Shown here in pieces: positions 46,351 through 58,970 of a DNA stretch of 64,000 nt. Each line of letters opens with the position of its first letter. The stretch's first letter is position 1. Where the stretch lies: contig VDFB02047230.1 of the NCBI GenBank assembly GCA_007258455.2, positions 157,798,635 to 157,862,634 of the forward strand, written 5' to 3'. This DNA comes from Sequoia sempervirens (Eukaryota; Streptophyta; Pinopsida; Cupressales; Cupressaceae). The notes beneath the pieces are model-generated. The model worked only from the letters and a program-made list of their open reading frames with translations, ran no database searches and was not told the DNA's origin. The position numbers were made by a program, and so were the translations under genes.

Positions 46351-48439
46351 TACTTAAAATAGTTAGTCCTAATGAACAATGGACTTCTATCAGAGTGATT
46401 GATAACACTCAAGATACTTTCTTCTAAGTGAGGCAACAAACAACCTTAGTACAATATTTTCTTCATATATATTGTGAGAAATGCAGTGGTTCACAATTCC
46501 ATACAGATATATTCCATGGAAGTAGCATTATTCTCTCTTATGAGGTGAGGGAGAGAGTATAGATAGAATTGGGTATAGATACCCATACTATAGTTGATGT
46601 TGGAGGGATAAAAGGTCCCCTAATATACCAGGAAGGATGTTCTGTAAGGGTTGTGTATCCATGATTAGTATTCCTTAAGTTATTTGGGTGTGTGGTTGCA
46701 AGGTAGTTTATAATATTCTTCTTAGAATGAACACAAGGGGTTGAACAACAATATGAGAATTAGCTTTGGTTGTATATCATATGGTGATTCTAGGAGACAG
46801 GATTTTCCAGTTTCAATGTCTATAGAAAAATGAAAGAATTATTAGATAAGGGTTAACTAGAACTTGGATAAAGTTTGGTTTAAATTTGATAATGAGGGCT
46901 AAAATACTTTGAAGTTATTTGAGTTCAACTATGGTCACAAAAAATATTGGCTCATTTCCACTGATATCATCAAGGTTTCATTGGGTATGCTAGGAATTAT
47001 CATTCATTTCAAGTGGAAGATTTTTTTAAGCTCCTTCCTCAAGGTTCAAATACACCATGAATGAAAATTCCAACATGGAAAGCCTTGTAAGTAGTATGTA
47101 ATTCAACAAAGAGGGTGGTTCTTTCCAAGCAATATCTAGGATTCAAATTTTAAATCCTTATCTATCCTAAGATAATCTTAAATTTATTGTGCCAAGGGAT
47201 GAAAATGGTTAGAGACCATATTAAATAAATAAAGTATAACAAAAGGCTCATGCAGAATTTAAAAAATCCTAATTACCATAGAAAATCTTAATAACTCACC
47301 TTTGTTGCAATCAGTAAAAGAAAATATGCACACATAACAACAAAAGAATAAAAATACAAACCATAAACATTTAGGGAATGAGTTTCTTTTTATTAATTTC
47401 ATAGATCAATCGTTGTTACACAATATGTACTTATAGAAACATTTAATGAGGTTCTGGTATATAATAGGTAAGAGAGGCTAGAATCAATTTGCACCTTAGA
47501 CTACAATGCTTAGGCATACAAGTGTAATTCCAATAGATTTAGTCAATACATAAGGCTCTATTGCTCAATTATATAGTGGGTCATCTAAATTATGAATAGG
47601 AATAGAATCTGATATCTATAGACTAATTTTCCTAGCCCACAATGATTTTCCCACCTATTTTCATTTTAAAATTTAAAATATACAAAGGAATATACTTTTG
47701 AATTACTCTTTTTGGTGATTGAGCATGGTTTCATAGACTTGGTAACTAGGTTAGGAGGGTCTGTAACCTAATATTGCAGTTCAATGATGCTAGAATGTGA
47801 AACTTCCTTGTCTTGAAAATGTACAATAATTTATATTGAATGTTTGGCCAAACTTCTTCACAAATTTTAAAATTCTAGAATGAATAATCCAACCTCCACT
47901 ATTATAACATGTTGTATACCTATAAAGGATTATGCAAGGAAGTTTTAGGTGTCGAAATATGGTAGTTGGGATGCTTAGTGGATCTTTTTTGGATTGCAAT
48001 TGTTGGAGGTCTCACAAGTCATTAGATGAATATTTCTATAGAAAATTAGATGGTCCACACTAATTTAAGAGAAATTTGGCCTTCAATTTTCTAGGAATCT
48101 TTAAGAGTACACCATGTGATGTCAAGAAAGTTACTACTAAACTTAAATCGACTAGTAACTGGGGCTCGTCGTAGATTATATATTTTCTTGATATATATTC
48201 CAATTTGTCATAATTTCAAGAATTTCTCTTAAATTCATTTTTAACTCTTTTCCAAATCTTGTGAACCATTATATGAAATCTAGTTTACAGCATCAGATGA
48301 CACATATTTTTTGAGACTCGTAACTTCCTAGAGAAGAACTGAAACTCTAAAATATAAAATATAGAAGAGAACAAGAAGGCCTACAAGAGCTATAATAGTT
48401 GTAGGGAATTTTATTTATTTAACTCAATGTTAGGATGTC
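46351..48439. other. AT-rich DNA without recognised genes
   Basis: No retroelement motif could be read with confidence. If element Z continues to the left, its integrase and RT should be here on the minus strand, but I did not find them. The ORF 47999-47790 (minus) has no family signature. Confidence 0.35.
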
Positions 48440-49530
48440 TTGACCACCTATAGTTAGGGAAACACTATATTTGCATGCATCCTACATTCAATAATCTTTG
48501 AAATAGATAGAAATTATATTTCCAAATCTAGACTATGTAAAACATTTGAAAGTTCTCTCAGTCTCCCATTTGTGAAGGATACTTTCACCTCCCCTTGACC
48601 AAGCATATTTATAGAGCTATTATCATTGAGGACTCATCCACCATTATACTCCTAATCAAAGTACCACCCCCTATGAGGATTCATGTTATTAGATACACCT
48701 AATTCAATTAACCAAGATTCATCACCAATGATATTGGTTGAGATAAAATAATCACTACTATATTTATCATTATTTGAGGATTAATTAGAAGAATCACCCT
48801 TCTTGGATTCACAATCCTTATTAATATGGCCTCTTTTCATAGTTCTAATACTTTATTTTTTATTAAACCTAGACATGTTCTTTCCCTTGGACTTCTTGTC
48901 TCTACTCTTCCTCTTACCAAGTCTACCCTTAAGATCCACTCCTTATAACTACAACATAAGGAAATTTTCATCCATGAATTTCTTTCTAATCTCTTAACAA
49001 AATTCTTATTATATTTCTATTTTAAGTGAATTAGTATTACTATTGACTGTCATTATTAAAATTTCCTATGAATCAAGTAAAGAACAAAGTAACAAAATTC
49101 ACTTATCATATTCATCTAATTTGATGCATATTGACACAAGCTAACTTGGAATGAGGTTGAAAGTATCAAGATGAATTTTTACTATCTAAATATCTCATCT
49201 TTAAAGAATACAACTTATTTTTCAAGAAAATTTGATTGACAAGACTCTTGGGCTAATAAAAGGTTAATATCTTCTTTTACAATGAATGGGTAATTTGTTT
49301 CTCAAATGAATTCATTAACATAGAATCTAAAATACATAGACAAATAGTACTTTGAGGTTTATTATCCAATCTATTCCAATCCTCATTTGAAATAAATATG
49401 GGGTGAGCTAAATATGGCATTGCAACCCATTTATATCTTTCTACTAGAAAGTCTTATATTTTTAACTTCAACAACTCAAATTTCTACCCATTGAAACACT
49501 CAATCTCAGACTTGAAATGGTAACCAAATA
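48440..49530 (-). pseudogene. Copia Z: gag and protease remnant
   Basis: Minus-strand fragments of Copia gag appear from about 49530 (SSLRLSVSM, then KNKLYSLKMR near 49220). The zinc knuckle near 48850-48810 reads YWNYEKRGHINKDC, with two Cys changed to Tyr (or equivalents) by single transitions. The protease region follows at about 48720: SWLIELGVSNNMNPHRGWYF, in which the catalytic DSG has become ELG, then GQGEVKVSFTNGRLRELSNV and LSISKI. The order and blocks match Copia gag-pro. No LTR or primer site was located. Confidence 0.65.
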
Positions 49531-49691
49531 TTCAACACCAAACTACCTTTTTATAAAATCCTTCAAATGTTTCCTTTGTGAATAATTATACAATTGATGT
49601 AACAAAATTGTTATGCTTGGTATTTAAAATCCATTAGCTAGAGACACATCTAGATACAAACCATATATTCTCATGTATAAAAAATGTTGAG

Positions 49692-49712
49692 AATGATACC
49701 CCTCAATGTAAT
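49692..49712 (+). repeat. Left copy of a direct repeat flanking the hairpin
   Basis: AATGATACCCCTCAATGTAAT; the right copy at 49860-49880 reads AATGATACCCCTATTGTAAT. About 20 bases, two differences. Confidence 0.7.
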
Positions 49713-49734
49713 TATATTTCCACAATCCATATGA

Positions 49735-49862
49735 ATTTAAATCTAATTGCTTCTGGATTTGATTGTGTGGACTCTTTTTTCATCAACATTTTGGATCACA
49801 CTCTGAAACGTTGATGAAAAAAGAGTCCACACAATCAAATTCAGAAGCAATTAGATTTAAAT
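49735..49862. repeat. 128-nt hairpin (foldback element or small-RNA precursor candidate)
   Basis: Two arms of about 52 bases are complementary with one mismatch in the outer part. The left arm starts ATTTAAATCTAATTGCTTCT and ends near TTTTTTCATCAAC; the right arm starts GTTGATGAAAAAAGAG and ends TTAGATTTAAAT. The middle (ATTTTGGATCACACTCTGAAAC) can extend the stem with a few G-T pairs to a loop of about 8 bases. Flanking direct repeats (49692-49712, 49860-49880) suggest the hairpin was inserted. It resembles a foldback-type miniature element; a hairpin RNA gene is an alternative. Confidence 0.85.
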
Positions 49863-49880
49863 GATACCCCTATTGTAATA

Positions 49881-52715
49881 AATTTATAGAATAGGATAGA
49901 GGAACTACTTAATATTATGTGATAAAAAAATATATAATAGTATTTAAACAATCTATCTAATGATATTGAAAGTAACAAATCAAATAGTATTCAAACACAA
50001 GAAACACATGATACATTAGATTTACATGGTAAACCATTATGATTAGGAACCCTACCACTAAGGGATCATTACAATTATATTAGAGTGAAAATGTTTCATG
50101 CAACATGCCTCTTACCATAGTCTCAATCCATAATCTTATATCTTACCCTTCTTATACAATCATAAATAGGTTATAGGCATGTGTAGAAAAATGGGGAATC
50201 AAAAAGGGGCCACAACCACTTTTTGATCAATCTAGGAAATAATGCAAGCACACTATAGTGTTTTTGCATTATGGCTTGTAGTGACCAAGCCTAGGCCATT
50301 CACTGTTGAGCCATAATGTACTCATTTTTTATTTGACATAAAATTGTAATTTCATTTAATAGGTCGATCTCATATAAACTCAACCTCTTACCTCTACAAC
50401 AACAAACCGTGAGTGAGAAAAATTTCCCATGTACTCTTCAATTGATCAAGCCACAATAAAAATTCCACCATGACGTCTGCGAGGTTGAGGAGGTAGGTTT
50501 GTCTAGTTTTTGTGTAAAAATTTAATTAAATAAAAATTTAGGAATTGTTTCGATTCACTATTGTTTAATTTTTAGGAATTGAAAATCCCTCAGCAATTCA
50601 TGAAAACCCTAGTGAATAACATGGACAACCGAACCTTCAACAAACTCCTCCATCAATTCCTCAAAATTCTCTTGAGATGCAACAAAACCTAATAGGTCAA
50701 ATTAAAAAAGATAAAAGAGTACTCCAAACATTGATTGATAGGTTGAGAAATCCAATTGGTCCCATCAATTAACCCTTATTACTTCATTGAAATATATTAT
50801 ATCTCATATAGATTATGAGTGGTCATATAAACATGTGGTCAAATAAGGAGGAAGCATGGTAATTTGATGCCACCAATTTATCCTACCAATAAGTAAATGA
50901 AAATGAACTATTAAAATATTGTTTGTGTGTATTGTTTATTTATTCGTGAACTAATACGCCCCTACATGATAGTTGCTAGAGGTTCCTTACTCATTGGTAC
51001 CAACACCAAGGAATAAGGATTTTTTTTTGGGAGAGGTGGTGGATAGTTTTTGACCAGAATTTGTTCAACAATAAGGTCCCACAATATTTTCTAAGGAAAC
51101 TCTATTGCGAGTTTTTCCTCGATGAGATCTCTAACTACTTTGACATATTTAAGTTCCAAGGTGGAGGTGGGGGCTTTGCACAAGATAGAGAGGGGGCATG
51201 CCATGCCTAGAACCAAGCATGAAGACCCCTTTTTAGGCCGAAGATTGAGCATATCATGATCCCTTATGTTGTGAAGGAGAGTTCCAAGTTAGAGACTCTA
51301 GATTCCACGAACTCCCTCACACAAACCTTGTTATAGCACACCAAGCCTTTAGCACAAGGTGATAAGGGTGAGGCTCCTAGGTCTCAACAATCATTTCACC
51401 TTTACCAAAAGCATTGAGTCTATTTGTGATTATATTTCTAAGGATTTTCAAGATACACATGAAAAAAATTATACATCCATATTGGATGATACAGTGTTCA
51501 TATATGACTCGTTGGATATGACATTTGGCATTGGATATGAAATTAATTTTGAATAAGGTTAAATGCAATTTATTATTTCCTTTTGAAATGTAAGATTAAC
51601 TATATTCATCTATGATAATTGAAAAATAATGTAAATTGATTGTAATTAAATTTTAAGGTTAGAGTGTTCATTCTATGTATTTTGGCCCTTCAACTCTTTA
51701 TTATGCAACCATGTCGATCCCACAAGTATTTAATTAGTAAATAAATAATAAATATAGTACAAGTGAATATTTCCTTATATGAATTGTGATCTTAAAATTT
51801 ATATTGGATAGTGAACATGTGGATGTTGGACCTTTGACATTAGGACTTGTTAGTGGGAGTGGTCATACAACTTTCACTTAAGTAAGCTTGACTATTTTTA
51901 ATCATTATGTTTGTAAATAATGATAGATTTTGGTAAAATAAAATTGATTTATTTTTAGTTGATGGCATCAATTCAGACTCCTCCCAATATTCATGGCAGA
52001 ATGGAGGTGGATATTTTTGTGATAGTTTTTCTTCAATGCCTTTGATAGAGGTATGAGCCAGAGTATTAAATTTCATATTTTGTTTCTATTTTTATCTCAC
52101 GTTTATTAGTACAAATCTCAATGGTATTCATCTATAGTCTAATTTATTTCTTGATGCTTTCCACAAGGGGTCACAACTCTATATTGTGCACCTACCCCTC
52201 AAATAGATGAAGAGAGGAAATGATTGCTTGAGACTGATTATCAGATGGTGTTAAGTGATTATTACCTTATATGTCATTCTACAATTTATTTTTTATATAT
52301 TAATGTGCATATTTTTTATTGTATTAGGTCATCCTCCAAAAAAATTTAAAGAGGAGGTCAATTCAATGGGTTTGAAAGCAGCCATCATTGCTAGCCTCTC
52401 CATCTACTTAATAGTCAAAGGGTAATCAAATCTTCCATACCAATGGAGAGGACTTATTACATTTCAAATTTTCTTAGAGTGAAGGAGTTAAAGAATGATA
52501 TATTTAAATTTAAACCATTAGACCAAGCATCCTATAATCTCCACCATAGGATGTGCATTCAATTATATGCACTTTATGATCTAATCGATCATTACCCCTA
52601 ACCTCAAATTTGATGGCCCACTCTTCATATAAAACCATAATTTGAATTTTATTTGTTGCCAACTATATTTTAATATTTAGAACCCTTAAAATAGTAATTG
52701 TAAAATATTAATGTC
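49881..52715 (+). other. AT-rich DNA with possible gag fragments
   Basis: Mostly without recognisable content. Near 50600-50760 the plus strand reads SLEMQQNLIGQIKKDKRV followed by LQTLIDRL, and near 51040-51180 VPQYFLRKLYCEFFLDEISN, which could be worn pieces of a Gypsy gag. ORFs 51359-51556 (plus) and 52076-51840 (minus) show no signature. No LTRs were found around them. Confidence 0.3.
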
Positions 52716-52720
52716 TTTCT

Positions 52721-53709
52721 TGTTGGAAGAATGAAGAAGAATGGCCATCTCTATAGTTTTGTGTTGTCATTGATGTCACCATGTTGTGATTGCAAGCTTA
52801 AGTCAGTGCTTGATCTAGTATTTCGGTCTGGTGTCTAAACCAGTATTCAAGCTACACACTTCGATATTCTAGTCCACAATCCTCTACAGTTGGTAGTTGA
52901 TGCTTGCGGTTTTGGGAAACAGTTCATGGTTGCTAAAGGCATGTATGTTCAAAATTTCTCATACTTCAGTGCTCGAACAGCGTATCGGCATTATTTTGTT
53001 GATTAATTTTTGCAATGAAGTCTATTTTTGGCCAACTTCTTGGATAAGTCGTGATGTGGTGAATTAATTTTTTTATGTGGATATATGTGTGACCTATCTT
53101 AGGTCCATGCCGACGTGATGTAGCGTGTTGATAATTTGAATTGTAAAGATTTTGTGAATGCTTGAAGCCGACAAGTTGGTATTTTTTGTAAACAAGGAAT
53201 TGCATCTAATTAGGCCAACCTAATTGATGTTTACGAATGAATAAAGTATATATATTGGATAGGGTTGAAGCTTAAAAATGTGCAATCAATGAGGAAATTG
53301 TGAATGAGAAGTTGAAGAAGAGCGAAAATGATGAAGTGTGTTAAGTATATATTTTGAGCATCACCAGAACTATATCAGCACTTGTTAGGTGCACTCTTTT
53401 CAGTTCATTTTGGTTGTAAAGCCCAATTTTGCTTTGTAAATATTTTTGTAGGCAGTGAGCCCTATACATTCAGTTTTGGAACTACTTTATATTGTGAGTT
53501 AATCCTCACCATGGTTTTTCCCTCATTAGGTTTTCCATGTAAAAATCAGGGGTTCATTGTGTTGATTTTACTTTCTATTATCTGCATTTAATGTTCATAC
53601 TTAATAAAATAATAGTGTGGTTGTGGAATTGATAAGTGTTGAAGTTTTAAGTTTGAAGTTTTGTGACAACTAATTCACCCCCCTCTCAGTTGTCTTGTGC
53701 CTTTTAACA
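52721..53709 (+). repeat. S2 5' LTR
   Basis: TGTTGGAAGAATG ... CTTTTAACA. A TATA-like AAGTATATATATTGG lies near 53245. Compared with the 3' LTR it lacks about 39 bp after GTAGGCA, where short GTGAG repeats could have allowed a deletion. Confidence 0.92.
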
Positions 53710-53711
53710 AT

Positions 53712-53723
53712 TGGTATCAAAGC
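53712..53723 (+). other. S2 primer-binding site
   Basis: TGGTATCAAAGC, two bases after the LTR end. Confidence 0.88.
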
Positions 53724-53768
53724 TCAGTTCCTCCATAAAATCCTAACAGCTTGAGGGAGATCTTGAAG

Positions 53769-54694
53769 ATGGAAGAAATGAATGATAAAGAACTTTGGAC
53801 TGCACTTGAAGATCTTGATAAGGCAGAAAATGAAAATAGATACTTGAAATAAAATCTAGATGAGGCTAATGAATGTGTTCGAAAGCTAAAAGAAAAATTT
53901 AAAAAATTCAAGGAAGGACATAGAAAAGTAAGTGAGCAACAGAAACAAGAGATCATTGGACTGAAAGTGCTTGTAGAAGAAAAGAAGAGAATTGAAGAAT
54001 GTATGAATACATTGGTGCAAAACAAATCTGATGAATGCTCTAAACTTGAACAAGAGGTAGTAAACCTGAGAGTTGAACTAGAGAAGGAAAAAAATTGTGA
54101 GAAAAAATTCAGATCTAGCTTTGACAAGCTTAGAGAACTGCTTGCAGGATAGAAACCAAGTAAAGACAAAGGTGGCCTGGGAAATGTAGGTGAAAGTTCT
54201 AAAGACAATCAAATGACTTAGGACAAAGGGAAGCAGAAAAGAAAGTTTGCAAGGAGACCGCCTGTGAGACAGCCTAATGCACAAAGGTATCCCTCTTTCA
54301 ATGGTATTTTGTTTTCTTGTAATAAATATGGTCATAAGGAAACAAAATGCAGGAGGAAGATGAATCAGTTTCCAGGTTCTTTCTTTGGACAATGTTTTAG
54401 ATGTAAGAAATTTGGACACAAAGAAAATCAATGTAGATCAAGAAGTAATGGAGGTTAGACTAATCAGAAAAGTATTGTTTGCTATAATTGTAACAAACCT
54501 GGACATATCTCAAAGATTTGTAGAAGTAAGAAGGGAAAGCAGTCTGCTCTGGTAGAGAAGAATGAATTGGTAAAGAAGATTGACAAAGAAGAGATGAAGT
54601 AAGAGATGAATAAGATATGGAAGAAGAAAGAAGAACCTGAAACTACTAATGTGTCTATGCCCTCATCCGGTATGGAAAATTCCTCTAGAAATTA
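53769..54694 (+). pseudogene. gag: S2 gag-like protein: coiled coil plus three zinc knuckles
   Basis: The ATG at 53769 opens MEEMNDKELWTALEDLDKAE and a long heptad-rich coiled coil to about 54140. A Lys/Arg-rich linker leads to three knuckles: CNKYGHKETKC (about 54317, first Cys read as S in FSCNKY context but C-x2-type ligands are weak), CFRCKKFGHKENQC (54390-54432) and CYNCNKPGHISKIC (54480-54522). One frame runs throughout, with stops after YLK, LLAG, MT, GG and MK; all fit CAA>TAA or CAG>TAG. The N-terminal Copia gag domain (FDGxNYxxW) is absent: translation starts directly in the coiled coil. It may still bind element RNA. Confidence 0.78.
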
Positions 54695-55213
54695 GACCTA
54701 GCATTGTCTTAGGGGCAGTGTAAAAACCCCCTTGGATGAATGGTGTGTCATAGGATGGCAAGAGGATGGAATGTGAAGAATGAATAATCAGAGGTTTTGT
54801 AAAAGGAACCAGAAGAAAACATGTTGATATACGGATTTGCGGACCAAATTAGAGTTTTTTTGTGTTGAGAAGAATGTTTTTAGTAGCTTTTTGATGTTTG
54901 TCACATTTAATGTGTTTTAGGGAAAACCGTCAATGGTGGTGTATAAGATAATATTTGTAAGCATTTTTTATTAGTTGAGCATTTGAAGAGTTTGAAAAGT
55001 GCCTTGGAGCGATCTCGAAGTGATATGAAGCTTTTTTGAAGTAATTTGAAGAAATTATTATGAATACATAGGAATTATTTAGTATGCAAAGGAAAAGAAG
55101 AAGCCTTGATTGAACATTAATAAATTTAAGAAACAGAAATGGATAGAGGATTGAGTGGCGACATTACATTGAAGCTGAAAGGAGTTGAATCAGAATAATT
55201 TGATCATAGCAAG

Positions 55214-56830
55214 ATGGAGGAAATTGTACTAGGATTGAAGGAAAATGAATTGCAGAGCATAAAACCCCTAGGTATGGATTTATGGGGAGAATTTCCTTGG
55301 TTTTTTGATAAAGATTTCATCTTGCTCTTGTTGATTTGTTTCAAGAACAATAGTATTGTATTGGACAAACCCTACCTAATCACAAAGGAAGCAATCGAAG
55401 CGATTACTAGCTTATGCAGTATTGGGGATCTCCCTAGAAAGAAAACCGTGAAATACAAAGATGTGGAGGAACTTATTGGCATTAATAAAGATCCTCGAGC
55501 TCTATTGATAAACACACTTGTGGATTCGATTGTAAGGTATGTTGCATATGGAATTTCCTATCAAATCTATTTTAGAAATCGTGAAGGCTCAACATAGGAT
55601 ATTGTTGTATATATTACACATATGATGCTTAAGGAAAATAGGCAATTTGATTTGTGTAGCCTCTTACTTGAAAATCTAATTGACATGCCTGAATGTCGGT
55701 GGCTGAGGGTTATCCCTTTTGGTTTAGATCTTTGCTTGTGTGCTTGAATTTTTACTTTTTGAACTCCCTACCAGGAAGAGAAAATGTTGTATGGGAATCT
55801 AGTATTCCTATTGGGAAACAATTCTATAGATACCTGGAATTGTTGGCGGATAATGTAAGTGATTGCAGATCATATTTCACATCCTTAAGAACAAATCTAT
55901 GCTCTGGTATGTTAATACCGATTCAGTTTGAAGTGGGTTCATCCTCTAGCAAGCGAGAGTTGGAAGTTATCATTGGTGAGTCTCCTCTGGAACTGAAAAA
56001 GAGGAAAACTATTGTAACAAATGTCCTGGAAGAGAAGAATGAAGAAGAATTTTTGTCTAGATATGATACAAAGGATATATGGATGTTATTGGATAAGGGT
56101 GAGATGAAGAAGATTGGTGAAATGTGGAATGCATGCTCTCTGGTTGAGAAACTTAAAATTGATGATATGTTGGTTGATTATTTGTTGAATAAAACTATTT
56201 TAGTTTCAGATGTTTCAAATTTTTTACCAAATGATCTTGTAGAGATTGTTTAAGAGAGAACATTGTTGGAAGGATCTGAAGGACATAATTTCAAACCTAT
56301 GATTGAAAGAATATGTAACAAATCAAATCAAGTACCATCTAAACACATGAATAAGACAAAAGAAAGTATCAAAGAAATATTCGATATTTATAGATATTGT
56401 CTCTGGTGGCCGGCAACTGTTGATAATTTCAGAAGTAGGATTGAAGCTATTTAAGCTGAGATGAATAGTATTGGAAAGAACTTTGATTTCTTCAAAGATA
56501 GGGATGGAAAAAAAAGAATAATGGTTGGAGAATTATAGGTGGAATTGCTGACTACTCAAAGGCAAAGAGAAGATATGGTTAGAACTTTTTGGTTGGTTAA
56601 GGAAGTTGTTGAGGTCTGGTTAGATCATCTCTCCAGAATCCTCTCTAATGCTGAAAATTGTGAACAATTTTGTCTATCTTCTTATTAGACATCCTCCTTT
56701 ACACAGTTATTTTTTTTGGAAGGTATGAGTGCAAGAATGAATTTGGTTGTACTTGCTTGGAAAAGAATTCTTTTGATTATAAGAGAGAGGTATAAGAAAA
56801 TATTTCGTGTAAAAAGTGGCATCCTTGTTT
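55214..56830 (+). pseudogene. S2 second ORF, unknown family
   Basis: From the ATG at 55214 an ORF of roughly 500 codons can be followed with one frameshift near 55690 and stops that again fit Gln codons. Visible parts: a hydrophobic N-terminal block (GEFPWFFDKDFILLLLICFK), ITKEAIEAITSLCSIGDLPR, DVEELIGI, an aromatic-rich stretch, then KKRKTIVTNVLEEKNEEEFL with nuclear-signal-like basic residues and a helical C-terminus (VELLTTQRQREDMVRTFW). It has no protease, integrase or RT motif. The layout recalls the so-called putative plant transposon domain found in some plant LTR elements, but that is only an impression. Confidence 0.5.
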
Positions 56831-57043
56831 GAATGTTTGAAGTGGGAAGTTGGAATTCTTGTGTATATACAAAGTAATCATATACATATGTTTACATCCT
56901 ACCTTTTTGGTTACCCTTTTCCATTGATGTCAAAGGGGGAGAGAGTTAGAGTATAAAGCTATGGAGAGAGAGTCATGTAAGCAAGGAGAATGATTGTTTT
57001 GAAAAAAATTGGCAAATGTTTCCATCAAATGTTTCCATCAATG

Positions 57044-57057
57044 AAAAAGGGGGAGAT
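57044..57057 (+). other. S2 polypurine tract
   Basis: AAAAAGGGGGAGAT directly before the LTR. A second, similar motif (TCAAAGGGGGAGAGAG) lies near 56930. Confidence 0.9.
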
Positions 57058-58089
57058 TGTTGGAATAATGAAGAAGAATGGCCATCTCTATAGTTTTGTG
57101 TTGTCATTGATGTCACCATGTTGTGATTGTAAGCTTAAGTCAGTGCTTGATCTAGTATTTTGGTCTGGTATCTGAACCAGTATTCAAGCTACACACTTTG
57201 ATATTCTAGTCCACAATCCTCTACAGTTGGTAGTTGATGCTTGTGGTTTTCGAAAATAGTTCATGGTTACTAAAGGCATGTAAGTTTAAAATTAATCATG
57301 CTCTGGTGCTCGAATGACGTATCGGCATTATTCTATTAATTTCTTTTTGCAATGAAGTCTATTTTTGGCCGACTTCTTGGATAAGTCATGACATGGTGAA
57401 TTAATTTTGTTATGTGGATTTATGTGCAACCTATCTTAGGTCCATGCTGTCATGATGCAGCGTGTTGAGAATTTGAATTGTTTTTTGCAAAGATTTTTTG
57501 AATGCTTGAAGCCAATAGGTTGGTATTTTTGGTAAACAAGGAATTACATCTAATTAGGCTGACCTCATTGATGCTTACGGATGAATCGAGTATATATATT
57601 GGATAGGGATGAAGATTAAAAATTTGTAATCAATGAGGCAGTTGTGAATGTGAAGTTGAAGAAGAGTGAAAATTATGAAGTGTGTTAAGTCTATCTTTTG
57701 AGCATCACCGAAATTGTATCAGTACTTGTTAGGTGCACTCTTTTTTGTTCATTTTGGTTGTAAAGCCCAATTTTGCTTTGTAAATCTTTTTGTAGGCAAT
57801 GAGCTTTTGTATCCGGACAGTGAGTCCTTTCAGGCTAGTGAGCCCTATACATTCAGTTTTGGAACTACTTTATATTGTGAGTTAATCTTCATTGTGGTTT
57901 TTCCCTCATTGGGTTTTCCACATAAAGATCCAGTGTTCATTGTGTTGATTTTACTTTTTGTTATCAGCATTTCATGTTCATACTTAATAAAAAATATTGT
58001 GGTTGTGGAATTGATAAATGTTGAAGTTTAAGTTTGAAATTTTGTGACAACTAATTCACCCCCCCTTAGTTGTCCTACACCTTTTAAAA
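57058..58089 (+). repeat. S2 3' LTR
   Basis: TGTTGGAATAATG ... CTTTTAAAA (CA end decayed). It differs from the 5' LTR at roughly one base in 12-15 over the first 270 bases by eye, plus the 39-bp segment. Confidence 0.92.
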
Positions 58090-58094
58090 TTTCT

Positions 58095-58529
58095 TTATTA
58101 ATGTTGGGCCCACACATTTGGTGTATGGTCAGGAGTCTCTTAGCAGTTATAGAAAGCATATAAAGTCTTTTTTTCATAGAGCTAACAAAAAATAAGGGAA
58201 ATGTCTTATTTATTAGTTTTGACCCATATATTTGGATCCTTTATTTAATTTTTTGGCTTATTTTGGGCTTGGATGCCATGGTATCTCTACACTTAGGCTT
58301 ATTTTTAATGTTTATATGAAATTTACAATTCATTTCAACTAGTATTTGTTGTGCAGTTTTCACACACATGCCCCGCTAAAAGTAGGGACCCTCTTTCGCT
58401 TTGGTTTTGGTCTCCTGGCCCTTTCATTTTGGGGTTTTATCTTACTTTGGCATGTGCTAAAATGTTTATTTTGATTTCCTAAGTGTTTCCCTTGAGTTAT
58501 TCATTGAATATCTTTGGTTTTGATTTAAG
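58095..58529 (+). other. Sequence between S2 and the leader of locus U
   Basis: AT-rich, no ORF of note. It may hold the promoter of locus U or the LTR of the element that U belongs to; I saw no clear TATA box or terminal repeat. Confidence 0.35.
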
Positions 58530-58970
58530 TTCAGGTTTTCGCTGAAGTTCAGGACTTTCCACCTCGTCCGTATTTTCCCGGATCCTGTTCGGACTCTGGC
58601 TGAGCACTGTCATTCGGAGATTTTCGGTCTTCGTGAATTTCTGCGTGGGCCAGATTTTTCTGGATTTCGACTTGTTGTTGGGTTCCCAGATTTTTTTTAT
58701 TGTCTTTTCGGCGGTATTAATGTCTTCATATGAGCTTTGAGTGAGGTATTTAATTGATTTTTGAGGTCTTTTATGCCATTATGCTTATTGCTTGTCGTCA
58801 TTTGAGCTGAGGAGTGCATTCTTGTGAGTGTTGGATTTGGATTTGGGGCGTTGAGTTTGCGAATTGTGAATTTGTTGGTGATTTCTTTGGTGCTTTCCTT
58901 CCGCTGTTCTTTGTGGACGTCATTGAACTTCGCATTTGTTGTTTCTGAGATTGATTTTCATTTCACAATG
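58530..58970 (+). promoter_or_regulatory. CpG-retaining leader (putative 5' UTR exon ending in ATG) of locus U
   Basis: From 58541 to 58720 I count about a dozen CpG sites in 180 bases, against almost none in neighbouring DNA. The segment ends TTTCACAATG followed by GTATGTTTTC, a good plant 5' splice site placed directly after an ATG (58968-58970). This reads as a non-coding first exon that carries only the start codon. The block TCAGGACTTTCCACCTC near 58550 recurs with changes near 59452. The transcription start is not defined. Confidence 0.5.

Larger units (their letters stand above)
52721..58089 (+). mobile_element. S2: Sirevirus-like element with gag, an extra ORF and no pol
   Basis: LTRs at 52721-53709 and 57058-58089 with TG starts, an initiator-Met-type primer site, a polypurine tract and an exact target duplication TTTCT (52716-52720 and 58090-58094) define a complete 5.4-kb insertion. 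The interior has a gag-like ORF (coiled coil plus three zinc knuckles) and a second ORF of unknown family. No protease, integrase or RT is present. LTR start, polypurine tract and the CATTGATGTCAAAGGGGGAG motif before the 3' LTR are shared with S1, so the two belong to related families. Confidence 0.92.

Noticed and set aside
53717..54431. Long minus-strand ORFs over S2 gag
   Set aside because: Ser/Phe/Leu-rich complements of a Lys/Glu coiled coil; the plus strand has the zinc knuckles.
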